Shown here one piece after another: positions 1 through 5,299 of a stretch of DNA of 9,205 nt. The notes under the pieces are model-generated. The model saw only the letters and a program-made list of their open reading frames with translations, had not been told where the DNA came from and did not search any database. How positions within the stretch are numbered: the stretch's first letter is position 1; every line of letters starts with the position of its first letter. Source of the DNA: Methanosphaera sp. rholeuAM74 (GTDB taxonomy: Archaea; Methanobacteriota; Methanobacteria; Methanobacteriales; Methanobacteriaceae); assembly GCA_003266075.1 (NCBI GenBank), contig MUZZ01000104.1:1907-11111 (forward strand), written 5' to 3'. Made by a program: the position numbers and the translations under genes.

Positions 1-1
1 G

Positions 2-112
2 GGGGGGTGTTTAAAAAACTTTGATGAAGAGTTTAATTGTGAGAAAAAAATTGGATTACTCTCTGATATGGCACATTTGCTTAGTTACATTTATTCATTT
101 TTAGATAAATAA
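2..112 (+). CDS. Possible 3' end of an unrecognised gene, 5' end outside the window
   Basis: Reading from base 2, a frame stays open for 36 codons and stops at TAA 110-112. The 36 residues begin Gly-Gly-Cys, encoded by the G7 run at the left edge, and end in a mixed hydrophobic stretch (ahead of the final LDK) containing SDMAHLLSYIYSF, which reads like an amphipathic C-terminal helix. The composition (two Cys, several Lys and Glu, few rare residues) is protein-like, but 36 open codons in AT-rich DNA is weak evidence. I do not recognise the family. The frame at the very edge depends on the true length of the G run. If the gene is real, it is transcribed towards the convergent nadE gene. Confidence 0.35.
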   Translation, partial: GGCLKNFDEEFNCEKKIGLLSDMAHLLSYIYSFLDK

Positions 113-116
113 AAAA

Positions 117-179
117 CTGAGTTATGATAAGTAGTCGATATTCATACAAACTATTAAATGGTCAATATCATTATCTCAG
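117..179. other. Imperfect inverted repeat, possible RNA hairpin
   Basis: CTGAG at 117-121 is complementary to CTCAG at 175-179, and TGATA at 125-129 is complementary to TATCA at 166-170, leaving a small 3/4-nt internal loop. An alternative inner stem pairs GATATT (137-142) with AATATC (164-169) and shares bases with the first, so two folds are possible. It begins 4 bp after the stop of the possible upstream gene. No T-run follows it, so it is not a typical intrinsic terminator. Its function is unknown. Confidence 0.3.
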
Positions 180-355
180 AAAAACTTACGTTAAAAGTAG
201 CAACATTAATATATATAGTAACAACATATTAATTATTGCCCTTAGGGGTAAATAAAATTGGTACAATTAATAAATAAAGGGAAAAAAAATTTTTTATATT
301 CTTATTCATTACTTTTTAATTAATCATTTGACGAAATCAGATTAATTGTAACCTA

Positions 356-382
356 ATTTTATTTTTTGAAAAAAAATAAAAT
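356..382 (-). terminator. Probable nadE terminator, perfect A/T dyad
   Basis: ATTTTATTTTTT at 356-367 and AAAAAATAAAAT at 371-382 form a perfect 12-bp inverted repeat around a 3-nt GAA loop. The repeat lies 7 bp beyond the nadE stop codon at 390-392. In the nadE transcript the first part reads as a U-rich run with eight consecutive U (369-376), which is what archaeal RNA polymerase needs to terminate. The pure A/T stem is weak as an RNA hairpin, so the U-run is probably the active part. Confidence 0.5.
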
Positions 383-389
383 ATATATC

Positions 390-1178
390 CTATTTTTTCT
401 TGAAAATTGGTGCTAGTTCTCTTTTATGTTGAGATGATATTATCCTATTAATTATTGATTCTACTTTGTCATGTTCTATGCCTAATTGCTTTGATATATC
501 CATTGTTTTCATACTTTTTTCTGTATACGCATACACTATTTTATCTATTTGTGAGTATTTTAAACCTAAATCAGATTCATCTGTTTGATTTAATGTTAAT
601 CCTGCAGTAGGTGACTTGTTTATTATGTTTTCTGGAACGTTTAGTTTATATGCTACTTGTTTTACTTCTTCTTTGTATAAATCCCCTATTGGTGATAAGT
701 CTACTCCTCCATCACCGTATTTTGTGAAGTATCCTATGTTTAGTTCTGTCTTGTTACCTGTTCCTATTACCAAGTAGTTGTTTAGAGTTGCATAGTAGTA
801 TAGTAGTGTCATTCTTATTCTTGGTTTGATATTACTTTGTGCTAAGGTTTTATCATCAACATCTGTACCGTCTGTCTGTAAAAAGCTATCATAGATATCA
901 TCTATATAAATTGTTTCTGCTTGAATGTTTAATAAGTCTTTAATTAGTAATGCATCGTTTAAATCTTCTTTTGATGTTGTCTTTGATGGTAGTATATATC
1001 CTTTCACATGGTCTTTTCCCAATGCCAGTACTGACAGGTATGCTACTATTGTTGAGTCTATTCCACCACTTAAACCTAATACCACGCCTTTTGTGTGTGA
1101 TTGTTCTACTTTTTCTTGTATAAATTTACATACTTCTTTTATGTATTGTTCTGTATCCATTTCTGGGATAGTTATCAT
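390..1178 (-). CDS. nadE: NH3-dependent NAD+ synthetase
   Basis: This 262-residue enzyme performs the last step of NAD+ synthesis in the cytoplasm: deamido-NAD+ is adenylylated by ATP and amidated. It belongs to the adenine-nucleotide alpha-hydrolase (PP-loop) family. The pyrophosphate-binding loop is LSGGIDST at residues 36-43. NIKPRIRM at 116-123, GTGNKTE at 139-145, GYFTKYGDGG at 149-158 and PIGDLYK at 163-169 are further family motifs for ATP and substrate binding. There is no N-terminal glutaminase (nitrilase) domain, so free ammonia should be the nitrogen donor, as in the short archaeal and bacterial forms. The length is normal for that type. The ATG at 1176-1178 has GGTG 6 nt upstream. 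The C-terminal third carries a basic helix-rich tail ending in three lysines. It is a single gene, divergent from the Get3/ArsA gene. Confidence 0.95.
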   Translation of the reverse strand: MITIPEMDTEQYIKEVCKFIQEKVEQSHTKGVVLGLSGGIDSTIVAYLSVLALGKDHVKGYILPSKTTSKEDLNDALLIKDLLNIQAETIYIDDIYDSFLQTDGTDVDDKTLAQSNIKPRIRMTLLYYYATLNNYLVIGTGNKTELNIGYFTKYGDGGVDLSPIGDLYKEEVKQVAYKLNVPENIINKSPTAGLTLNQTDESDLGLKYSQIDKIVYAYTEKSMKTMDISKQLGIEHDKVESIINRIISSQHKRELAPIFKKK

Positions 1179-1225
1179 CTAATGCACCGTTTATCCTTTG
1201 TTAATAATAGTTTCTATATGATTAG

Positions 1226-1236
1226 TATTATATGTT
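1226..1236 (-). promoter_or_regulatory. Candidate nadE TATA box
   Basis: On the - strand these bases read AACATATAATA, about 50 bp upstream of the nadE ATG. Archaeal initiation about 25 bp downstream would leave a leader of roughly 25-30 nt containing the GGTG site (1185-1188). AT-rich surroundings make the exact box uncertain. Confidence 0.35.
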
Positions 1237-1272
1237 ATCATTTTGGATAGTGAATTATCATATTTTAGATAA
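1235..1272. promoter_or_regulatory. Two tandem TTATC/GATA dyads, possible operator
   Basis: TTATCATTTTGGATAG starts at 1235 and TTATCATATTTTAGATAA starts at 1255, so the copies are exactly 20 bp apart, about two helical turns. Each is itself an inverted repeat: TATC-N6-GATA in the first and TTATC-N8-GATAA in the second. The block overlaps the proposed nadE TATA box and lies about 80-120 bp upstream of the Get3/ArsA promoter. A regulator binding here would most simply affect nadE. No regulator is encoded nearby and chance is possible in such AT-rich DNA. Confidence 0.3.
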
Positions 1273-1353
1273 GCATATGTGTTGGATTGGGTTATAACAT
1301 ATTTAATGTCGTTAATTGTCCTACTGTTAGCTATCAAAACATCTATTTATTCT

Positions 1354-1367
1354 GAAAGATATAAATG
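1354..1367 (+). promoter_or_regulatory. Candidate promoter of the Get3/ArsA gene
   Basis: GAAAGATATAAATG combines a purine-rich BRE-like GAAA with a TATA-like GATATAAA. Initiation about 25 bp further would leave a short leader of about 15-20 nt containing AAGGTGA (1392-1398), which sits 4 nt before the ATG at 1403. A second similar box (AGATATAAAT, from about 1374) is too close to the start to serve well. Confidence 0.4.
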
Positions 1368-1402
1368 TTAAATAGATATAAATAATGAAATAAGGTGAAA
1401 AT

Positions 1403-2386
1403 ATGTCTGTAAAAGATTTAGTAACGTTTAATAAAAAAAATACTACTTTTATTTTTATTGGAGGAAAGGGAGGTGTTGGAAAAACCACAATTTCTGCTGC
1501 TACTGCTTTGTGGTGTGCTAGGATGAATAAGAAAACTTTGATTATTTCTACTGACCCTGCCCATTCTTTAGGTGATTCTTTTGATAGAATTATTAAGCAT
1601 GTGCCTACTCCAATTACCCAGAACTTAGAAGCCATAGAAATTGACCCTGATAAGGCTATGGAAGAATATAAAGATAGGATGGAATCCCAGCAGAAGTATA
1701 GTGATGCTCTTAGTATGTTTTCTGATCAGATGGATATGATGAGTTCTTCTCCTGGAATTGATGAGGTTGCATCTTTTGAGAAGTTTATGGAATACATGAC
1801 TAGTGATGAGTATGATGTTGTTATTTTTGATACTGCCCCTACAGGTCATACCCTGCGTTTATTATCTTTCCCTGAGATGATGGATTCCTGGATGGGCAAA
1901 ATGATTAAGACTAGAAAGGCTTTGGGTAGTGCTGCTCAGAAGTTGAAAAATATTATGCCATTTATGGGTTCTGATGAGGATGAATTTGAAAGTATGGCGG
2001 AGTTAGAAGAAACCAAAAAACGTATTATAGAAGCTAGGAGTGTTTTAACTGATTCTGATAGGACTTCATTTAAAACTGTGTTGATTCCTGAAGAGATGTC
2101 CATTTATGAGTCCAGTAGAGCTATGGATGCCTTACATAAGTGTGATATGTATACTGATGGTATTATTGTTAATAAAGTTCAACCTGATAATGAGCATTGT
2201 GAGTTTTGTAAGGCTAGATATGATGTTCAGCAAAAGCGTTTAGACACTATTCATGAAATTTTTTCTGAACAGATTATCGCAGAGATTCCTTTGCAAGCCC
2301 ATGAAGTAAGGGGTATTGACCAGTTATACGAGATTTGTGACCTTTTGTATGGTTCTGATCCATCTAATGGACCAATTGCATTGTAG
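1403..2386 (+). CDS. get3: Get3/ArsA-family ATPase (TRC40 type)
   Basis: A 327-residue single-domain ATPase of the Get3/TRC40/ArsA family, part of the SIMIBI P-loop NTPases. Residues 20-29 are the deviant Walker A GGKGGVGKTT with its signature lysine, 51-60 are switch I DPAHSLGDSF, and 143-152 are switch II DTAPTGHTLR. NKV at 257-259 contacts the adenine, and EIPLQAHEVRG at 294-304 is the A-loop region. CEFC at 266-269 is the CxxC pair that binds zinc at the dimer interface in Get3 proteins. Two Met-rich amphipathic stretches (about 86-121 and 157-190) correspond to the client-binding helices. These features favour a dimeric tail-anchored-protein targeting factor over a double-domain arsenite pump ATPase. 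No arsB, arsD or arsR is adjacent. Codon use is markedly T-ending (about 25 of 28 Ile codons are ATT), unlike its neighbours. Archaeal clients are not firmly known. Confidence 0.9.
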   Translation: MSVKDLVTFNKKNTTFIFIGGKGGVGKTTISAATALWCARMNKKTLIISTDPAHSLGDSFDRIIKHVPTPITQNLEAIEIDPDKAMEEYKDRMESQQKYSDALSMFSDQMDMMSSSPGIDEVASFEKFMEYMTSDEYDVVIFDTAPTGHTLRLLSFPEMMDSWMGKMIKTRKALGSAAQKLKNIMPFMGSDEDEFESMAELEETKKRIIEARSVLTDSDRTSFKTVLIPEEMSIYESSRAMDALHKCDMYTDGIIVNKVQPDNEHCEFCKARYDVQQKRLDTIHEIFSEQIIAEIPLQAHEVRGIDQLYEICDLLYGSDPSNGPIAL

Positions 2387-2611
2387 TTCCAAAGATTACG
2401 AACCAACTTCATATATTTAAAAAATGTTCAAAAAGTAATAAATTCGAGAAGTTATGTCATAATCTATTTCAATCTTACTTTATTAAAGATTAAAATTAAA
2501 AAAAATATAGCAGTATTAGTATAATGAAAAATATTGCAATAGAAATAACATGTTGAAAGTATTGGATTAAATCAGTTAATAAAATGATAAATAAAGAAAA
2601 AAAGGAATACC

Positions 2612-2619
2612 TTTAAATA
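2612..2619 (+). promoter_or_regulatory. Histone gene TATA box
   Basis: TTTAAATA follows a purine-rich, BRE-like stretch (GGAATACC at 2604-2611). Initiation about 25 bp downstream, near 2638-2645, would give a leader of about 20-27 nt ending in the strong ribosome binding site. The position and sequence fit a strong archaeal promoter, as expected for an abundant chromatin protein. Confidence 0.55.
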
Positions 2620-2650
2620 CATGAATGAAAATATATAGTACTAAGTAAGT

Positions 2651-2659
2651 AGGAGGTGA
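2651..2659 (+). promoter_or_regulatory. Near-perfect Shine-Dalgarno that decides the histone start
   Basis: AGGAGGTGA matches the archaeal 16S 3' end over nine bases and lies 5 nt before the ATG at 2665. An in-frame GTG at 2656 is inside this site and would add Met-Lys-Cys (MKC). It cannot serve as both binding site and start, so the ATG is preferred. Confidence 0.8.
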
Positions 2660-2664
2660 AATGT

Positions 2665-2874
2665 ATGACTGAAATACCAGTAGCTCCAGTAGGAAGAATA
2701 TTAAAAAATGCAGGTGCATCAAGGACAAGCGATGAAGCTAAAGCAGAATTAACAGCTATTTTAGAAGATTACGGTTTAGCTATTGCAGAAGACGCTATCA
2801 ACATAGCAAAACACGCTGGAAGAAAAACTGTAAAAGCTGAAGATATTGAATTAGCAACAAAACTAAAATACTAA
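2665..2874 (+). CDS. Archaeal histone, HMf family
   Basis: A 69-residue minimal histone fold with no tails. Its length and sequence match the HMfA/HMfB type: IPVAPVGRILKNAGA (4-18) is helix 1 and loop 1, residues 23-48 form the long central helix, and AGRKTVKAEDIELA (51-64) is loop 2 and the last helix. The DNA-contacting arginines R11 and R20 and the R53/T55 pair are all present, as is G17, which corresponds to the glycine that allows close stacking of dimers in hypernucleosomes. It dimerises and wraps genomic DNA. The start chosen is the ATG after AGGAGGTGA; the GTG three codons upstream lies in the ribosome binding site. It is monocistronic, with its own promoter and a hairpin terminator 18 bp past the stop. 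High expression is expected. Confidence 0.95.
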   Translation: MTEIPVAPVGRILKNAGASRTSDEAKAELTAILEDYGLAIAEDAINIAKHAGRKTVKAEDIELATKLKY

Positions 2875-2892
2875 TTTAAATTCTAAAATAAC

Positions 2893-2923
2893 ATCAAAAG
2901 ATACTTATTCTTTTGATTTTTTT
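2893..2923 (+). terminator. Histone gene terminator, hairpin plus T-run
   Basis: ATCAAAAGA (2893-2901) and TCTTTTGAT (2909-2917) pair perfectly over 9 bp around a 7-nt loop, followed directly by a run of seven T (2917-2923). This is the layout of a bacterial intrinsic terminator, placed 18 bp after the histone stop. More T-runs follow at 2940-2946 and 2951-2956 and may act as backup. Confidence 0.75.
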
Positions 2924-3004
2924 CCATTAGGAAAAATTACTTTTTTTAACTATTTTTTAGAAATTGTTTAAGATTTGACAGAAAATATGTTTATAGTAAT
3001 AAGT

Positions 3005-4075
3005 CTACCTATACTGTTTTCTTTGATTCCAAATCCGTTTTAAACTATTAAAACCACCACATTCATCCTCAAACATAGTCATATTATGCATTATTTCATT
3101 TACCTTCATACTAGCTCTTATACCATTCTTAATTAATTGTTTTGAACGTGGTTTCCTCATATAACCTACTGCTTCTTTTATATTATATACTGAAACAACA
3201 TTTATCCCTATAGAACGTGCCAAATCGTTACTAGCATGGTCTTTATGAAATCCCATTATTTTAACTGCAGGAACTGCCAAAGAACCAGCTTCAATCGTGA
3301 CACCCATTCCCGCACAGTATATTATACCCTGTGATGCGTTCATAAGACTTATTAAATCTACTTCACCATCAACTACATATACTCCTCTTCTTGTAACCTG
3401 TTTTGAAACATAATCAACATCAAAACGGTATGGTATAATGATGATTGTTTTTGATAGTTTCTCTGTCTGATGTATTATTTCCGGAATATCTTCTGCACGT
3501 GTATCTCCACCTAAAAAGAGTACATAGAAGTCATCACTACCATAGAATTTATATACTTCATCCACATCCTCCAATGGTAGCTTAGTTACATACTCTGCCT
3601 GTGGATACCCCTTAATGTTAACAGTATTCGTAATTCCATACATTTTTTTAAGCTTTTTTCTAGCATCAGTATTTGGTACTGTGATTAAGTTAGCATATGC
3701 AATCATTTCAATTGGATTATATATATCTTGTTCTATGTGTAGTTTAGGAATGTCCAATTTCTTGGCTGCAACTAGTCCCTTTCTCACATCCCCTGAATTT
3801 CCACACGTCAACACTAAGTCTATGTCTTTGTCTTTCATGGCACTATATGTGCGATATGCATCTTGTAGTACTAGTTTGCCTATGGTGAAGTTGCTTCTTT
3901 TTTTGGACGTGTTTCTTCTGCTTTCACCTATGTTGTATGTTTCCACACTATATGGGTAAAGTAGGTCTGTTGCCATTTGACTGTGTGTTAGTGCGAGTAT
4001 GTTGTCAGTGCTTTTTTCTATTATGGGAATTATTGTCTTGGCTGGTGCAGTTTCTGCAACTACTGCTATGTTCAT
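3005..4075 (-). CDS. GT-B-like glycosyltransferase (MurG/DUF354-like), probable envelope glycan synthesis
   Basis: A 356-residue soluble protein with the two-lobed look of GT-B glycosyltransferases and UDP-sugar epimerases. The N-terminal Rossmann half starts MNIAVVAET and includes CGNSGD (91-96) and LHIEQD (112-117). The C-terminal half opens with VLFLGGD (185-191) and contains CAGMGVTIEAGSLAVPA (254-270), resembling the glycine-rich, acidic nucleotide-sugar site of MurG, DUF354 and epimerase-like proteins. There is no signal peptide or membrane segment, so it probably acts at the inner face of the membrane on a lipid-linked acceptor. Its ATG overlaps the stop of the polymerase-like gene (ATGA, 4072-4075), and a strong AGGAGGTT precedes it. 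Donor and acceptor cannot be read from the sequence. It could instead be an epimerase relative, although the pairing with a polymerase favours a transferase. Confidence 0.55.
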   Translation of the reverse strand: MNIAVVAETAPAKTIIPIIEKSTDNILALTHSQMATDLLYPYSVETYNIGESRRNTSKKRSNFTIGKLVLQDAYRTYSAMKDKDIDLVLTCGNSGDVRKGLVAAKKLDIPKLHIEQDIYNPIEMIAYANLITVPNTDARKKLKKMYGITNTVNIKGYPQAEYVTKLPLEDVDEVYKFYGSDDFYVLFLGGDTRAEDIPEIIHQTEKLSKTIIIIPYRFDVDYVSKQVTRRGVYVVDGEVDLISLMNASQGIIYCAGMGVTIEAGSLAVPAVKIMGFHKDHASNDLARSIGINVVSVYNIKEAVGYMRKPRSKQLIKNGIRASMKVNEIMHNMTMFEDECGGFNSLKRIWNQRKQYR

Positions 4076-5172
4076 CCTTTAACCTCCTTTTTAGTTGATA
4101 AAGTATATATTAGTATTATTATTGATATTACGAAGAATAGAAATATTACCAGATCCGTTGGACCAGTTTCTATCCATATTATTACGTGTGCCATTAGTAT
4201 GGAGTATAATGCTATGTATATGTTATGGAATTCTTTTTGGACAAGGTAGAATATATTCATTAGCATCCCTATTATAAACATTTGTAATAGCATTGCCCAT
4301 AACCCGAAATCCAGCATCATTGGTCCGAATATTGTTGATGTTGTTGAATGTGCATAACCTAAGGTTGTTGAACCCACTATCACCCGTGGATCGGTTGATT
4401 TAAAGAATCCTGTGAGTGTATTGTATAGCAATTGTCCATGTGTACTGGATTGTAGGTGTACTGCATTGTCAAGTACTTGTAATGTGTATCCTGCCCTGTA
4501 AAAAAGTAGTTCTATCGGATTTAATGTCCATACCTGCCATTCTATGGATTTTACTGCTACATATCCTACCACTACCAGTAATATAAACATGACCACTATT
4601 GCTAGTATTATCTGGTTTAGTTTCAGGTTTTTTGTGTAGTATATCGTTATGAAGACACTCAGCACTATTGCCATTGCCGTTGTTCGGTATCCTGTTGATA
4701 CAAATAGTAGCAATCCTATTATGAATAGTATGTAGTATAGTTTATTATCATATTTTGCTATTAAGATGTTGATTGATGGTAGAAATAAAAGGTATGATGC
4801 CAGCCATATCCTTGTTACTGCGTGTGCTTTTAGTTGTCCACTGAATAATGGTATGCCTCCAAGGTAGATTAGGTTAATTATTTGAAGTAGTATACCAAGT
4901 ACAACTACGGACAACACAATTTTTTCTGATGCAATTTTATTGATTTTGTCATCACATATGCTGACATTTTCTGTCTTAAGTAGTCGTTTACTTACATACA
5001 TTCCTATGATATAACTTAGCATACCCAGAAATACTATTATTATTGTGTCACTACTTACACCAACCAAGTTTTTTAGATGATAATTGAATCCTATAAATGA
5101 AAACAATAAATATATTAAAACAAGGACTAAAAAAATCCATGGTGCAAAAATATCTATCTTCTTATAATCCAT
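4072..5172 (-). CDS. Oligosaccharide repeat-unit polymerase-like membrane protein (Wzy type)
   Basis: A very hydrophobic protein of 366 residues with roughly ten membrane helices. The first is at about 11-28, a dense set lies between 85 and 205, and the last three lie between 284 and 357. Motifs typical of archaeal O-antigen/repeat-unit polymerases are visible: GGIPLF (105-110), STGYRT (159-164), RAGYT (226-230) at the start of the large extracytoplasmic loop, and STTSTIFGPMMLDFG (276-290). Such proteins join lipid-linked oligosaccharide repeats on the outer face of the membrane. The start is taken as the ATG at 5170-5172. A GTG three codons upstream (5179-5181) would add MVI (Met-Val-Ile), and neither has a strong ribosome binding site. 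It forms an operon with the glycosyltransferase and is divergent from a flippase. A ligase-like role is the main alternative. Confidence 0.7.
   Translation of the reverse strand: MDYKKIDIFAPWIFLVLVLIYLLFSFIGFNYHLKNLVGVSSDTIIIVFLGMLSYIIGMYVSKRLLKTENVSICDDKINKIASEKIVLSVVVLGILLQIINLIYLGGIPLFSGQLKAHAVTRIWLASYLLFLPSINILIAKYDNKLYYILFIIGLLLFVSTGYRTTAMAIVLSVFITIYYTKNLKLNQIILAIVVMFILLVVVGYVAVKSIEWQVWTLNPIELLFYRAGYTLQVLDNAVHLQSSTHGQLLYNTLTGFFKSTDPRVIVGSTTLGYAHSTTSTIFGPMMLDFGLWAMLLQMFIIGMLMNIFYLVQKEFHNIYIALYSILMAHVIIWIETGPTDLVIFLFFVISIIILIYTLSTKKEVKG
4081..4090 (-). promoter_or_regulatory. Strong Shine-Dalgarno inside the upstream gene's 3' end
   Basis: On the - strand this reads AAAGGAGGTT, 5 nt before the glycosyltransferase ATG (4073-4075). 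It lies within the last codons of the polymerase-like gene. This allows independent ribosome entry in addition to coupling through the ATGA overlap and fixes the glycosyltransferase start. Confidence 0.7.
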
Positions 5173-5213
5173 AATAACCACATAAAAAACTTAATAAGTA
5201 TTAGTCAAGTAAA

Positions 5214-5251
5214 CCATATATAATATATAATATAAACAAACTAGTATAAAC
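5214..5251. promoter_or_regulatory. Bidirectional TATA-rich promoter region of the glycan block
   Basis: The 127 bp between the two divergent ATGs contains an A/T core. On the - strand, TTTATATTA (5236-5228) would give a leader of about 30-35 nt for the polymerase-like gene. On the + strand, AGTATAAAC (5243-5251) would give a leader of about 28 nt for the flippase. AGTATAAAC recurs at 5281-5289, too close to the start to be useful. The short gap makes coordinated control of both sides likely. Confidence 0.4.
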
Positions 5252-5299
5252 ATTTTTTTGAAAAGGAAGATGGAAAAAAAAGTATAAACCGTGGATGAT

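Larger units (their letters stand above)
113..389. other. AT-rich intergenic region between convergent ends
   Basis: This 277-bp stretch has no convincing open frame on either strand. It holds an imperfect hairpin at 117-179, an AT-only TATA-like run near 205-218 with no gene after it, a weak 6-bp stem with a TTAG loop at 236-251 (TTGCCC/GGGTAA, one G-T pair), an A8T6 tract at 282-295, and the 12-bp dyad at 356-382 next to the nadE stop. It appears to be a transcription-termination zone between the possible gene on the left and nadE. Confidence 0.5.
2387..2664. other. AT-rich spacer upstream of the histone gene
   Basis: No gene is visible on either strand. A pyrimidine-rich stretch at about 2462-2484 may help end the Get3/ArsA transcript. 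It includes AATCTT (2471-2476) and AAGATT (2486-2491), a 6-bp inverted repeat, and the 11-bp palindrome CTTTATTAAAG at 2478-2488. There is no strong U-run directly after the Get3/ArsA stop. The right end carries the histone promoter and ribosome binding site. Confidence 0.45.

Noticed and set aside
22..66. TGATGA and CTGA spaced like a C/D-box guide RNA
   Set aside because: The first box lacks the expected purine before it, no convincing internal D'/C' pair exists, and the segment lies within an open frame.
205..295. TATA-like run near 205-218 and an A8T6 tract at 282-295 as a promoter for a small gene
   Set aside because: No open frame or structured RNA follows on either strand; such runs are expected in this AT-rich spacer.
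925..1182. 85-codon open frame on the + strand
   Set aside because: It is the antisense shadow of the N-terminal part of nadE, and the encoded sequence resembles no protein.
1327..1849. Two - strand open frames opposite the start of the Get3/ArsA gene
   Set aside because: They are antisense to a fully motif-supported ATPase and arise from its T-rich codons.
2656..2664. GTG start adding three residues to the histone
   Set aside because: The GTG is part of the AGGAGGTGA ribosome binding site, and HMf histones begin close to the ATG-encoded methionine.
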